NCBI RefSeq assembly: GCF_910592395.1
Contig: NC_088308.1
Span: 20,291,501-20,351,500, forward strand
DNA from: Lineus longissimus
Lineage: Eukaryota; Nemertea; Pilidiophora; Heteronemertea; Lineidae
Direction: 5' to 3'
Length of the DNA: 60,000 nt
Below the pieces are notes generated by a model. The model searched no databases, was not told the DNA's origin, and worked only from the letters and a program-made list of their open reading frames with translations. Of this stretch, positions 21,789-35,755 are shown piece after piece (the first letter of the stretch is position 1; each line of letters begins with the position of its first letter). The position numbers were made by a program, and so were the translations under genes.

Positions 21789-24700
21789 TCATTGGGTCAA
21801 GATGCCCACAATGCACATCTCTATATATAGTGGTTATGGGTCAACTCACCAGAGGGCTACTGCATGATTTTAACAGACATAGGGTACAAAATCTCTTCAG
21901 ATTATGTTTCATCTGTCCTACCTGATTCATGCCCAGGGGGACATCAAGTATCTTGCAAGATGACACTCACTTTACAGTTCAGTCTAGTTCACAGCAACAC
22001 AACCTAAATCATGGGGACTGCTGATTGTTTTCTAGCTCGGAGACATGACCTTAATTTCAAACATGATCAAAAGAGGTAAATATTCACAACAACTGAAACC
22101 CTGATGAAGAAAACTGATGAAGAAAAAACCAACATGATTGCTTCTACAGCTTACCACTCATGACTGGGTCTATGTCTACTATTACTGCACCATTAATACT
22201 GTCTGATTTCTCACTTACATCCCAAGCTAGATCCTAACTAGCCAGTGGTCTGAGAATGCAAATGAATAAGTGCACCACGTCAGATAACAAGATACTCCTT
22301 TAACCGAGTTAAGTGGTCATTAATGTCAGAGGAGCAATCTCACTGATGTTAATAACAGGAGATAGATCTGATGAAGTAAGGTTCAGCATGAAGAGATGGC
22401 ACCAACGGGATGCCACTCTATCATAACTTGACCCTAACCTTGATGAGAATGCAAGAGAAGCAATATTAAAGAACTACAGATTTACATCAAGACGGGAATA
22501 TCCGTTCATATACTTGATAGGGTTGGTGATCTTGAATATTAGGTCAAGGTCAAACCAGGTCTATTTCCCTTTACAAAGACACTGATGGGAAGTACTGGTA
22601 AGGAAAGATAGCCGTTAGTATCAGGAATATGGAAGCCGATAGCAGAAGATATTACACCCAATGATATTATGGAGTCACTCACCTAAACCAAATTGTATCC
22701 TTTAGGCGATAAACTGTATTCTGATGACAAGAAATCACGCTGTCAGATGACTTTGGTTACCATAAATAAGTCAACCATTTCCTGTAAATCGGGACAATAA
22801 TTTCCTTAACCAACACTTGATGTGCCGTCTGGCCTTCAGATGAAAAGGACGAAATGGCACTACATATGAATAGGATCTAACAAGGATAAACAGTAGTCAT
22901 CAGGTTACGACTTGAGAGACCATCGGTGATACTAATATGGAAGACAACTAGTAAACACAACTGATTCCTCCCTGAAATAAGGTGAATTACAATTATATCC
23001 CCTAAAGGAGAGAAAGCGTAGTACATATCAATGCACCCGGACTATAACTGTACCAGGGCTATACATGTAATTGTACCACCTTACCTTAAATACTCTTGAA
23101 ACTTTTACATCTGAAACTCTTCCTGGGCGATGAAGGAATCACTCTTTTATTCTTTGAGAGATACCTTTATCAGCGAACTTCAAAATTTGATTGAAAATAT
23201 CAATTGTGCCCTCAGCCTACCAGAATTAACCCACTCTTTCTCCTTTGAACAGCCTGTAACTGCATGAGGGCAATCCGCCAATTGCTACCAAGAGAAGGAT
23301 GCAGCGTTTTCTAAATAATGTTTTATTGAACGACTAAAATAGATCATATTCCTGAAAATATTCCATCCAGCAACAGCTGTGACCCAATAATGGTACGTTT
23401 GAAATGGGTTATCTATGTTTAATACAGAGAAAAGTAATTGATACATCAATCACAATATGCACAGTGTGCACAATATGTCAGTCATTAGAGGAAGGGACAC
23501 ACAGTACAGTAAGCCAAGGTGGTACAAGGAACGGCCCTGGTACAATACTAGCAGCATCTATTTGCATTATCATGTACTGCAAGTATAAATGTACAAGGGA
23601 TATGACCTTAACTCCTCATCACTTTTGATTGTGTTTGGAAACATGTCCACATTACCAAACCCTTTTGTTGCAAACACGACCAAATACAACATTTCCTGAT
23701 ATTTTAGTATACAAAGTTCTCTATGGATATGCACTTCAAGAAGAAGAACCAGACAGAGCACAACCAAAACTGCCCAGAATTTCTTACAGATGAAACATGC
23801 ATTTCCAATACCCAGACAGCACTAATTTCATATCCAACCAATACAGAGTCTCCGGGGATATAATACTTTATTGATAATGCTGGCGCAATTGCTGGAAACT
23901 ATCAGTATTGCAAGCTGAGATGGGTCAACAATGTACAGTCGGCATGTCCGCCTAGACAGTTTTTGTACCATTTGTTGTTGATGAGACGCATTCCGACGAA
24001 GCTCGCAGGATAACGTGTCTTATCATGGCAAAGATGGTAGGATTACAGATATTGCCAATAAAGGTTAATTAAAGAAGATATATTGTGTATGGGGATCTCT
24101 TAAAGAAACATGTGTATCAAAATGTCAGATAAATCAGTCAGCTGCAAGTTTATTTTACACTCAGTATTCAATTAGAAGGCGTATACTACAGGTGGTATGC
24201 TAATTTCAGATAGAACTCACTCTCATAGATGCATTTAAAAGAGGTAGAAAATGAGACTCTTCAGATTAATATATCAAAGCCCCTTCCCTTTAAATGATAT
24301 AATTTGCCTTAAAAACATTTTGTCATGGATCCAATTGGATGATTGAATGATAGGAGACAATCAGAATACTAGCTGAAGTCATCAGAAACATCCTGATTCT
24401 GTTTTATTCTTTATTTCATGACTGCCAGTCAGATCAGCACCAAAACAACTTCATTTTGACTCAAAATTGCATAGCTACGGTTAGTCACAGTTGACCCCAG
24501 TTTCAATTGAATTATCATGGTTTATCTCACTCGCTAATGGGGTAATGCTAACCCTCACTTATTGTTAGAGCGCTCCCCTGGGACCGACTTCATCCCAGAT
24601 GGAGATATCATGATAAACGATCCCGAACCAACTCAACGCTTGTGCACGATTATTGTCTATCATCAATCAAATCAGCATTAATTAGTGCAGTTAATGAGCA

Positions 24701-26379
24701 GGATTCTGTTGAAACATATGTCATACTGGATTATAGATGTAGCATATCCTGGACTGGGTGAAATCTCTCATTCTGAGCTGCATGAACACCATGGGAATTT
24801 ATCTGGTGAAATCAAATTCTTCTTATCTTATCTTCTTATCTTAATTGTTTTAATTTCATCCAAATTAATTTTATTTGAAATATATTGTGCTTAAAATCAT
24901 TGCTGGAAGGCCTAATGGCCATTCACCATCTGTAGACTGACGCTCCATAGTTTAATCTGTAATTTTTTTGATTGTCCAGTTTTGATAACTCGATCCAATT
25001 GATGTGTGAATTTATTAAAGATTGCTGGCTACACATGCCAAATGAGTTAATTCAGCAAAGTTTTAAAAGAAAGTCCAGCCAAATGACTAACAGAATACTT
25101 TGAACTATCATTGCAGGCCCATGTAGGGCCTTGCACTATCAGAATAGCAGAACCCTCAATCTTCCTAAAATCTTCCTAAAAATTGCTTCATTAAAACAGC
25201 AGCACAGAGTCAAAGCTAGCTTTTTGTTCTTAGGACAGCAACACATCTCTTAAGATTGTCCCTGTATTGGCTTCAAAGGCAAAACATCAGTATGAAACCA
25301 GTTTTGAAGCTTGAGGAGTCACGTGTGCATTGCCTCAAAAGCCCCCCTTCCCCCGAACACCCCCCCCCCCCCCCCACCTAGCTATGACCCTGCAGCAGCT
25401 ATCCATGGCTGCCATGATGCAGAGCAGCGAACAGTTTAATTGAAAAAAGGCTTGGGACATAGACCAGTAACATGACTAATATAACCGAATATTCATCAGG
25501 AATAGCTCGAGATAATGACGGCCATCATAGCCAGTTTGTAATGGAAGTGGAATCAAATTAGAGGGGTAATTTACAAAATATGTAGCAAATTTTATTACGC
25601 CTTCCCCAGACATTAGCTCCCTGAGGAATAATCAGAGGCAATAGGCGAAAGTTGATAGCCAGGGAATGAATTAACTAACTGGCCAACATGACCAATAACA
25701 CAAATGCTTAGCCTAATGTGCTCATATGAGTATCAAATGCACTGCAGCAGGAAGTGGTTGACGGACTTTGAGACGACTGCTTTGGTTGGTGTCGGAGATT
25801 GCGATGATTTTGAGAGCTCTATCAACCAAGGACTGCTTGTTCTAATTGGGGGTTCAGTTAACAAAAGGCACTAACCTTAAAGGGCCGGTTTTCAAAACAG
25901 GATTTTGAGTCTATCAAGGACCATTGAATGTATGTCAACTGTGCATCCTTCTTTCCAATCACTGGCATCATGTTCAGACTCCACAACAGCCACAGACTTA
26001 ACCAAAGACATTTCAACAAGTAATCACAAATTCGCTTTGATTTTCTTCACTTAATTAAGGCTCACAGCCAGAAGAGTACATTCGTCGGTGACGCTAAAGA
26101 ATCTCCTCCACAATAGATTTTGTTTCGTCCCAAGAAGAACGGAACTGCATGTAAACCATGAAGAGATGTCTACATACATGCACAGATTATTCCAATAGAC
26201 CTGATATGACATGGACGATAATCATCGCTATCATCTGCGGCAAATCCCGACTTGATGGGAAGCTCATAGGATGGATTAAAGGATTACTACACTGGGGAGA
26301 CAGTCAGAGGTAGTAATCCCATCCTCATAAATAAACCGAGATTTGAAGGGAAAATCCGAGAACGTCAGACAGGGAAGCC
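21789..26379. other. non-coding interval
   Basis: Contains a direct repeat of AGGTCA half-sites without spacer (22541-22552) and a CTGATGAAGAAAA duplication near 22103-22130. A C-rich block lies at 25342-25375, including C16. A 13-bp duplication (ATCTTCCTAAA) lies near 25160-25185. No gene recognised. Confidence 0.45.
25342..25375 (+). repeat. C-rich low-complexity block
   Basis: C6, C5 and then a C16 run separated by TT and GAACA. Could adopt i-motif/G-quadruplex structure, or be a sequencing length hot spot. Confidence 0.9.
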
Positions 26380-26790
26380 GATGCAACTCGGTTTATATTA
26401 ATGGTAGTTCCCACCGTCGCATGATTTCAGAGAGAAATAGAGGTTATAAGCTTGAATATCATATTGGCGAAAGTGGATATGTGGATCATAATGTCTGTGC
26501 TTTCCAAGGTCAAATTTGGCAGTGCTTTCCAAGGTCAAATTTGGCAGTGCTTTCCAAGGTCAAATTTGGTAAAGGACATGAATAAATCACAGAAGGCCTC
26601 CAACTCATTATTTCAGACAAATAAGGGATCTTTAAAGCTTAAATATCATGTTGGCATGGAGTGGACATGTGTGGGTCATAATAGAAATGCTTTCCAAGGT
26701 TAACTAGACAAACGGTAAAACCAAATCATACTTCAGAGGAATTTTAGACAGATATGGGAGGTTTGTTAATCTTGAGTATCATATTGAACA
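26380..26790 (+). repeat. diverged tandem repeat (three copies) with an inner 25-bp triplication
   Basis: Three related units share TTTCAGA..., then an AAGCTTGAATATCATATTGG-like block, GTGGATCATAAT and GCTTTCCAAGGT. They lie at about 26420-26590, 26590-26705 and 26735-26790, the third being partial. Inside the first, GTGCTTTCCAAGGTCAAATT plus TGGCA is repeated exactly three times at 26497-26521, 26522-26546 and 26547-26571. The inner copies are nearly identical and so are young. Each contains AAGGTCA. Confidence 0.85.
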
Positions 26791-26799
26791 CATGGCCTC

Positions 26800-29700
26800 A
26801 AATAACTAATCAAATCTTGTTGCATGCTGGTCCGAAGGTTCTTGACTGATTAAATCACACTCGTTCAAAGCCCTTCCCTCCGGATAAACTAGGGGTTAGT
26901 GAAGATAGTTTATGGCGGCACCATCAAGAAAATTGATGTTTTGATAATCCTGTGGGCTTGAACTGTCCTGTAACTATAGAGGGCCATGACTAATGGTGTC
27001 GAAGTTGTGAACCAAGAGAAAAGGATGGCACTTTTAGACACGAATGAATATTGACCAGAAAAAAACTATGGCGGAGAAGATACAGGAATACAATGGAAAA
27101 ACTCTGTGACTCATGCCAGTACGGCATTGATAACCACAGCATCTCTTTTCATTTGAGCTGATCCTGATGCTTTCAGGACTAAGTATGTTCAAGGCAATAA
27201 TCTTGTCAACAGAGACCATGTCCAAGACATATTAGTTTGGAGAGAGAAGTTGCAGCACTAAAGACTATAGTCATCAGATAGTATATACTATAGCAAAAGC
27301 ATTTTCATAGAGATATCTAAAAGTTCTTTCTACTACTTCTTCCATTTCTTCTTCTTCTTCTTCATCACTATCTTTCATATTCTCCTTCTTCTCCTTTGTC
27401 TTACACTTGCTCTTATTGGCAGTGCTTATCTTTGCAGTGTCCAGCATTGCCACAAAGACAGAGTGATGCTGAGTTTGGCTGATTAGGCATTACCAATACA
27501 TGTACATCGTTAAGATTATTTTGCTCAGTTTTGTAGTACTAGAAGACAGACATCGAAAAAAGATGTTACACACAATCATGCAAACATGTATGTAACTATT
27601 CAACATCCCACACAAGACACGACTTGCCTTTCCAAAAGATGCTAATGCCTGACATGCACGCAAAGACACAATTATCTATCGCTCATGTTTGCATACTAGT
27701 TATGGACTGGCTTGGCAGACTAGAGCAGACTTATGTCTTGATCCATGGATAATATGTCTGAGGTGTCAAGATGAGAGAGACCCACATCTAATATCAGCCA
27801 AGCGGGTCTCCTGACAGTATTTGTGTGAAGAACTATCAATCAATGTTGTGGGTATTGCAGTCTAGTGGCGGTACAACCAAGTGATAACTGAGCAAGGCCC
27901 TATCGGGTGCTGATATAAGTTGCGGGGCCCATCATTTGGACACTAAATTCATATCTATAAAATCCCCACTTTCAGATCTTCACACAAGGAAATCCCAGAC
28001 ACTGCACCCTCTTAAACTCAAGAAATATTGAATACAGCAATTTACCGTTGCTTCCCATTCTCTCCAAAATCAATCGCTTGCTGAATCAGTGACTTGTGTA
28101 TGCATCATCGGTTTAACATTATTACTTGATCTCTGCCGTGATCTCTTGTCTTCAAGCAGAATAATACACTATTGGATTTACCCTTTCTGGGCAAAAGCAC
28201 AGAGATATCGTGAATACCGCAGTTTTTATCTTGTTGCTTTACTGATTTCGAGGAAATAAGGCAGGGCACAATTGCTTCTTCTTTTCGCACCATAAGGCTC
28301 CAGTTGATGAGGGGTTAATTATACACAGCAAAGTCTTGCCAGAGTGAACACCAAATGAGGGATGGGTCAGATAAAGGGAAAGCTATTACCATACATAAAA
28401 TCGACCAGCTACCCCCAACAGGCACAGGATTATACCACAATTACTTTTTAGACAGCTCAAAGATGAGAAAACATACAAAAACGGCGCATCGAAAAAGACA
28501 AATGATCAGTGGAGGATCTCGCGCCATTGTCGGCCCGACGGCGACCTCTGACAAATCGTACGCCAAGGAGAATTACTAATGGTTGTCACTGCTGTTAGTC
28601 ATCGGGATCTCTGGCACTTGGAAATGTTTTGCTCTGATTAAAAACCATGACTTTATGGGAACATTGATGCTGCGATGCTTCATCTATTAGCTTGGAAGGA
28701 GGCACTGACTTCCTCTAACTGGAGACAAATTGGATGAAGGGCCAATCGAGGAAATCATCGCTGTGGGAAAAGGAGGCAAGTTTATACCAATTAGATTGGT
28801 ACCTAAATATCATGCTAGAGGGCTTAAATGATCAACGTTGTTGACAATTAAAGGATGGTATAAGGCGTCATGTCTGCTTTCTGATTGGTTGGAAGGAGTC
28901 TGATTAACATTATAGTGAGGTGAACAGAAATCTTTCGGAAAGCATGAATGGTGTCCCAAATAAATGTATATATACAGTATGAAGATGATGATTTGGCTAA
29001 TAGTGACACTGAATGAGCTACAACATTTGCCAAAGACATCTTCAAACCAATCTCCATACCGTCACATCAAAATGGTCTTTATTGGTCCACATGATCCTGA
29101 ATTTGATGTTGAGCAGAAAATCAAACATGGCCGCCATTGCAACCATTTTGTAAGTCATCATTCATCCACCTTATCAACAAAGCTAAATCAAAGTGGTGTC
29201 AATTTCCCCAAGCAGAATGGTGAGCATTTGCAGACTCTGGCTATACAGGGCCACAATTGCCACCAAAAGGAAGCTGCAGTCTTGAGCAACGCCTGCAAAA
29301 GTCATTCCCCAAGCAACTGCATGTCAATCTTTGCCCAGTGATTCATAAAACTTGTCAGAAGTGACGCTGATGTCACTTGAGCCATTCTCTAACATGACAC
29401 CAACTCCTCAGGCTCATCCTCAGCAAGGAATTACTGTCAGCTTATCTGATACTGCCCAGCAAATGACTTGGGGTTGTGGCTGGGCTGTGACAGAATAGCA
29501 GAACACCAATAAGCCAAAGGTCACAGGATGTGCTTGTGCAAGTGGACTTGATACTGTTAGTTAAAGTTAACTTGCAAGCCACCAGGCTCTCCTTTCATGT
29601 TTTCATATTGGCTTGATCATTAAACATCAGAACATAAGGTTATCATAGGACATACAAATAGTTAGGCACAACAAATTTCCTAAGATAAAAGACAGAGAAT

Positions 29701-32700
29701 GCACAAACCTCGTCCGAGGATCGTTTGCTTTTTTAGCAGAAAACAAAGTTACACCAATTCACCCCTGTAGACAAGGATGCATGGTGTGTCTCATCTCTCC
29801 AATTTAGCGATAAATAATTTCCAATTACTATGCAATCTTAATTAAAATGAAGTTGACAAGCTCTGATAGAAACGATGACACAAATATTCTAAATTTAAAC
29901 ATCAATTCATAAGCAATTTTCTTTTTCATTGTTATCGAGATTGTGTATCTAAATCAAAGGGACTTATTTAGACTACAGTGTTATAGTTAATGAATCGTTA
30001 AATGAAGGAGTCTACAAAAACATCATTAGTGGAAGCTTTTTACAGACTTCTGTATCGTCAAGAAACTGTGTGCAAACCACCAATGATGACCAATAGACTC
30101 AGAGATCAAGCACTTTACTGTACATGTATCTCGGAATCGCAATTGCCCAAAGAATTCGGTAGTGCTTTATATGTGAACAGAAGTGGATCAGAAAATAATC
30201 ACGATTGGAAATCAGCCTGTTCTGCGTATGCAGTGCGTAACATAAATGTAATCTTCATGTAACACAGCTGCCATAGGCATGCTACCTGCATTCATAACTC
30301 CGTGCACAGCTTACTCAAACACAGAGCGTAAGTAGTGTGCAGCTTCCGCAAAGCAGAAGTGACATCAATTGTGACTGGGACTGTAGAAACAGCTACTGTC
30401 TTCATTGCCGGCGCAAACTGTGTGCCGTTTGTGGTTCGCATCAGACATCTCTATTGAACTTATCGCGGGCAGATCACTCTCTGGCGCGCAGCATGATGGA
30501 TTGTGCCGTAGACATGAGATGGATTTGCTTGCCCCTATCATACAGGGATCACTTCAGTTGATATATGACTATTGCTTCTGTAGTTCGATGAATTTGCCGC
30601 CTCGGTAGACAGGACCAACAATTGATGAAGGACTGCATGGGACTTTTATCAGGAGATGGAGGGAAGATGACAAGGGATAAAGAAAGAGGAACGGGAGGAA
30701 GGGAACTGATCTCCCACCTTGTTGCTTAAAGCCATACTCCAAGACCCATCTCCCAACAGTACTGCTGCAACTCATTCACAAAGTGTGCAGACATCACTCC
30801 CATTGATCCACTTCATGCAGCACACTTGACACAAAATTGCAACAAAAAATACAATAAAACCCAACAAATAAACTTGTCAAGCTGTATGGTTATTTTTTTA
30901 GAGAATTGTACCAAAAGTATATAAGGCGAGCTTGCACTTGATTGTACGCATAATTGTGGGCACTTCATCATTTGACACTTTGAGTTTGGGCAGAGAAGTG
31001 GACATAAAGTCATAGGAATAGTTTGAAAATATCACATTATTACAAATTTAAGCAATGGTTTTTACACCATTCTTCTACCATTTTTACTGGATTGGAAAGA
31101 TTCATAAAACGGAAACTTAGGCTGGTTTGGCCTTTGGGGTACATGGCAACTTTCCAGCTTTTACTTCTAAGATTTTGAGAAACTGTCGATTCTATTAACA
31201 AAATCTTTCAAGATATTCATAAATTTGTTGACAGATTATCTGTTACTTTGCCGACGAACACGTTTTCCCTTTTTGCACAGAATACTGATGGATACGAGCT
31301 TTTTTATGACAGACACGAAGCAAATACACAACAAGAAATAACTCGAATAGTTGTAAAGTGGTATTGTTGCATACATGTTAATTACACCAAAGTAGTTGCC
31401 ATCACAATATCATTCATTCCGTTGTTATGCATCATTCATTTTTGGTGGCACACACAAAGGATTGTGCATTCTTTAAACTTGTTAAAGGATGGTTCTGCTG
31501 ATTGCTTCTTCTCTTTGGCTGTTTTTTTCGGCTTACACACAATGTTTCCTCAATCGATCACAACTTTTCGTTTCTAGTTTTTCTGACGACAGCATTCGAT
31601 GCCAAAGGCCTTATTTTACACTGCACACACAGCCCACGGAGAAAGGCTTCGGAAGTCAAACACTCTAAATCGTATGTGTCTGTGGTGTAGGCCCTGAGGA
31701 CAACTCAAGGATAACTCAATGTCAACCAGAGATGAAAGTTATTTTCAACACACATAATCAAATTACCTCAAAGGCCTATTAAATAAAGCTGACATTGGCA
31801 TCACTGACAGCCAATTTTTATTGTACTTGTATAATAATAAGCTGATTGGATGAGAGAAAAAAAATTGGCACGACACCATATCATTACTGACTAAATACTG
31901 GATACACAAATTAATCTCAATTTTCCAATAGATAATAAGGTAAAAACTTGCCCCAGACTGCACATGAGAACCACAACAATAATAAAGGTGGGAGGACAAT
32001 CAAAGTAAAATTGTGTTAGGCATACAGGGTTTCCCAAAAAGATCATCTACTAACTTAAGGGCCTGCTTGCCATGTCTTTTGATCTTGTTGAGTGAAATAT
32101 AAAGCTGAGAATCTAGATATCAGAACTTGCATCAAAGCAAGTTGAGGTTACTGACCACAACCTGCACCATCCAGTACGTACGTGATTCGATGCACCCATG
32201 CACCCAAAGCCAAATTGGAAGAAGGAGAAGTGAGCTTCAGAAATAGAAAAGCAATTTAACACTTATCTATACTTACATTCTGCAGCTGTACACTGAAAGC
32301 CTGCAATTGACAATGAGAATGAAACTGTTTAAGGTCCCGGCAACTAAAGAAACTCACTTGCTCTTCGAAGACTCCCTTTTCATATGTCCCCAGCTTCTTT
32401 GAGCAACTGGTCCTAAAATCAAGAATGCTGCACCCATGATATGTAAGATTCCCATACTTGAAACCTTAGCACTCGTAATTTCTAAATCACAAAATTTCAT
32501 CAATCAGACAATTACACCAAAATAAATGGAGTTTGTCCACAACGTTTTAAACCATATGATTACTCCCTGTAATACCCACTTGGTTTTGCCTACTCGTAGC
32601 ATATTCTGTAATGTGATGAGGCTGAGATAGATCACAAAACATTGTGCTTGAGGGGCAAACCCAGCCGGCTTGGTGGGGGATAAAACGGTAACGTCAGTGG

Positions 32701-32789
32701 GCAAAATCAGCCACTTAGCAGCTGGAATTGAAAAAAAGATCAGTGCGAATTGATATTGGAGCACACTATCCATGGATGATAGTAGAATT
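26800..32789. other. non-coding interval
   Basis: Holds a pyrimidine-rich (TTC)n tract at about 27325-27412 and a mariner-terminus-like phrase (CAGGGTTTCCCAAAAAG) near 32025. Several chance-length open frames occur, the longest 125 codons at 28964-29341. None shows a domain motif. No gene recognised. Confidence 0.45.
27325..27412 (+). repeat. TTC-rich polypyrimidine tract
   Basis: The CTTCTTCTTCTTC core lies at about 27347-27363, with looser T/C-rich flanks. On the minus strand it reads as a glutamate run (DSDEEEEEEMEE), which is a by-product of the repeat. Confidence 0.85.
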
Positions 32790-32799
32790 CAATATATTT

Positions 32800-33690
32800 T
32801 TGATCGAATGATGTACATGGCCCGTTGAGCATAAGTAGTGGTTTTATTACAGACACCAGTCGTCAAGGACAGCCAATCAACAACATAATCCAACATGTCA
32901 TGGCAGTCTGTGAGACACCAAAATGACTAGGGAGGCTATTATAGGACCAATTGACAATGCTTGGCGATACAGATGTTGGTTTAATGCCACGTACCAAAAC
33001 TGGCTCACCATAAACTGACAATTAGATCCATATCCAGTCAATTTGTGATCAAATGATACACACGTGGCTGAGCATGGGGAGTGATTTCATAGCCACTGGT
33101 TGATAAGGATTTAGTAACTCAATAACATAATCCAACATGCCAAGGCAGCCTGCAAGATCACCACGCCTATGGGATACAGATGTAGTTATGTAACACTGTG
33201 CTATGTGCTATACTGACACTCCGACTAACTACTATATATAGATTCATGTCCTGTCAATTTGTGATCAAATGATGCACATGGCTGAGCATGGGGAGTGATT
33301 TCATTACAGCCACTGGTTGTCAAAGACTCATAAATCAATAACATAATCCAACATGCCCATCAGGCAGCCTGCAAGATTGTCACCACGCCTTGAGATACAG
33401 CTGTGGTCAAGTGCTGTGTACCAAATACAATATGCTTGCCACTGACTATACTATACATCCATATCCAGTCAATTTGTGATCAAACGATGGACGTGGCTGA
33501 ACATGAGGAGTGATTTCATTATAGTCACTGGTTGTCAAGGACTTAGTAGATCAATAATATACCTGTAATCCAACATGCCAAAGCAGCCTGTGAGTTTGTC
33601 ACCATTGTGACTAAAGGCTGTCATAAGACAAATCGACAATGCCTTGGGGTAGAGAACTGACTGCTTCTGTCACAACACAGATACCAACAT
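32800..33690. repeat. satellite-like tandem repeat, four units of about 215-245 bp
   Basis: Anchoring on GATCAAATGATGCACATGG-like words gives unit positions near 32802, 33047, 33263 and 33478, that is, spacings of 245, 216 and 215 bp. Shared blocks in order are GTGGCTGAGCATGGGGAGTG, ATTTCATTACAGCCACTGG, AATAACATAATCCAACATGC, GGCAGCCTGCAAGATTGTCA and CCAGTCAATTTGT. Units have diverged by eye by roughly a fifth to a quarter, and the first is the most diverged. No open frame persists through the units, so a non-coding satellite is likely. Confidence 0.85.
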
Positions 33691-33699
33691 GAATTCAAT

Positions 33700-35420
33700 G
33701 GCACTGATTTGCCCACAAGTCTGAAACTATCAACATCATTAGAAACCAAAGCGCTGCCAAAGTGATTGTCTTACCTTGAACATGTTACACTGCATGCAGC
33801 TCACCTCCATTCACCTCTGGGAAGCCGGTAATTACCATCAATTCATCAACTGTGGCCAAGAGGTGTAACCCTGTGTGAGGCAACATCTCGTATATCCGAC
33901 TCCCGGTACAAACGCTAATAAGACGATTCTGACTCTACTACAACCGCTTAGAGGAATATTGCAGTGTCTAAATCTCGGCGCCGAATCGTCTACACAGTCT
34001 GTGGACAATGCCGCACAGGTTTAATCAGGAGGTAGAATTACCTGGGAAGCCTTAAATGTGATTTGATCAGGTTTTAAGTCAAAGGTGCCAAATGTCATGA
34101 CATTTCCTTAAGGAAAACTGGTAGCGTTCTTGTTGGAGCACAAAATGCGTTGTTGTCTTCTCGAAAACCAGTTCTTATTTGCCTTCTAATTTTGAAGCAA
34201 TTTTTTTTAAAAGGTTGAAAGAACTGAAAGATATTGGAGAAGGCCAGTAATGATCTACAGTAAAGAAGAAGCTGTCAAACCAGAGCTGTCAGGGAGAGAG
34301 TCAATATGGGTTTCAAACTTGGATAATTTGTACCTCAAGACTTTAGAATTAGAAACTTAAAAGGAAGATTTCTTCTTCTTCAGCAGATTGTGGCTGAAGA
34401 GCTGCTTTGGCAAACTGAAAACCCCAACCGTGGGGCTAACTGTTTTGGTGAACTGCACACCTTTTTTTCTTCAGATCTGCCACACTGCTTCCAAGGAATG
34501 TATTTTCCTTCCTCACCTGAACAGTCATAAATGAAGATTGATGATGATAGAAGCTAACTGCTAAATGCTAGTTAACTGATAAACACACAGCACAGATGGA
34601 AGCCCTTGCTATGAAAAGGGTATGCCGTTCTTTCACATATATTTACTGTTGGTCTGATTATATCTATTTCCTGTTTCTTATGCCAGGTGATGCCAATAGT
34701 TAGTCATGATGCATTCTACATGCATACATGCATGCATGCTGTCACGTTATCTTTACAGTTGGGGCGTGTATCAATTTTCCCGATCGCTGCATGTTAATTT
34801 AGGGTATGCACGCTCTGGAGAATATAATACAAGGAAGGTGCATATATCTGCCTGAAACGGCAGGTTTTTTCCGATGCCCTCAGTGGCATGTGCCATTGAT
34901 GGAAATGACCACCCGAGTAAACAAACGGTGAAACCCTTGAACATGTTTAAGCAATGCCCTCGCAACTCAGAGCAATCCTGACTTAATCACTCCAGGTACA
35001 AAGAGAGGAAGCGCAAAGAAGTACATTACCGATACAATCCGCTATTATCCTAAAGCTCTCAAACCAATTGCTAACGTAGCCATAACTGACAAGCCCGCAG
35101 AGTAACCAGTGCACAAATAGCACAAACGGCTAACATCAAAACATGTGTACCTTGCTCTATAGTGCGTCTTGTGTTAGCCTGGGGAGCATCTCAAAATATT
35201 GAGGCCTAAAAGAACGAAAAACATTTCATCTGGGGGAGGTCCGGCTGGGTTGTCAGTTTTATCGTCTAAACTTCGTCTTTTTTTTCCAATATTGAGGCTT
35301 CATTATTATTTTTGCATCAACACTCACTGTTCACCATTACATGCATACTTGTTTCAAAGTTTACAATGCCACTCTGTCATGATGCTTTTCTATGGATGTG
35401 CCAAGTTCTAAATGATTTGA
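33700..35420. other. non-coding interval
   Basis: Contains a CATGCATGCATGC microsatellite near 34726-34739. No exon recognised until the hydrophobic ORF at 35422. Confidence 0.45.
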
Positions 35421-35421
35421 C

Positions 35422-35505
35422 ATGGTGATTCTGTTGGTTTCTACTCTGGTGATGGCTTGCAAACTGTCTGTAAACCAATCGAAAAAAAAGAACAGAGATG
35501 AATAA
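35422..35505 (+). CDS. candidate signal-peptide exon or ORF
   Basis: An ATG at 35422 in a good translation context (G at -3 and G at +4) opens MVILLVSTLVMACKLSVNQS, a plausible signal peptide with possible cleavage after VMA. It ends at TAA (35503-35505). A weak donor, CT|GTAAAC, falls after residue 16. Its position just upstream of Ig-like fragments in the same orientation is what makes it interesting. Hydrophobic short ORFs arise easily by chance, so the link is inferred. Confidence 0.25.
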   Translation: MVILLVSTLVMACKLSVNQSKKKNRDE

Positions 35506-35632
35506 ATCTAAGAAGCGAAGCTACAGCTTTTAGTCTTCGAATAGATATAGAAGGTGAGGTGGTTCAAGGAGAGACCAGAAATTTTTGTTGTTTTAAGCGT
35601 AGCCTTTTTGAGATTGCCCCTTACTATTTACC
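35502..35632 (+). pseudogene. open segment next to an Ig-like fragment, possible exon
   Basis: Open frame after a TGA at 35499-35501, containing RSEATAFSLRIDIEGEVVQG and then ETRNFCCFKRS. It closes at a possible donor ACC|GTAAAG (35632/35633). The EATAFSLRIDIEGE pattern resembles an early beta-strand pair of an Ig-type domain. No clean acceptor precedes it and its frame does not join the signal-peptide ORF. It could be a decayed exon or chance. Confidence 0.25.
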
Positions 35633-35755
35633 GTAAAGAAACGAGAGACAAGAACCGACAAAGAACAACTGAGGAGGCACTTGGTTTCAGCCCAATCTCA
35701 GTGATAGCATCGGTCTCAATCAACATATACTAAAATACCTGTAGGTTTTTTCAGA

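Noticed and set aside
27325-27475. Minus-strand ORF with KSKCKTKEKKENMKDSDEE and a glutamate run, reminiscent of a chromodomain protein leader
   Set aside because: The acidic run is just the TTC microsatellite read as codons, and no chromodomain follows before the stop.
28964-29341. Longest open frame in the window (125 codons, plus strand)
   Set aside because: Composition looks random, there is no domain pattern, and the start lies in AT-rich DNA without promoter signals.
30337-30561. Cysteine-rich plus-strand frame (CDWDCRNSYCLHCRRKLCAVC) resembling a zinc finger
   Set aside because: The cysteine spacing fits no standard finger, and the overlapping frame is equally open; chance is likely.
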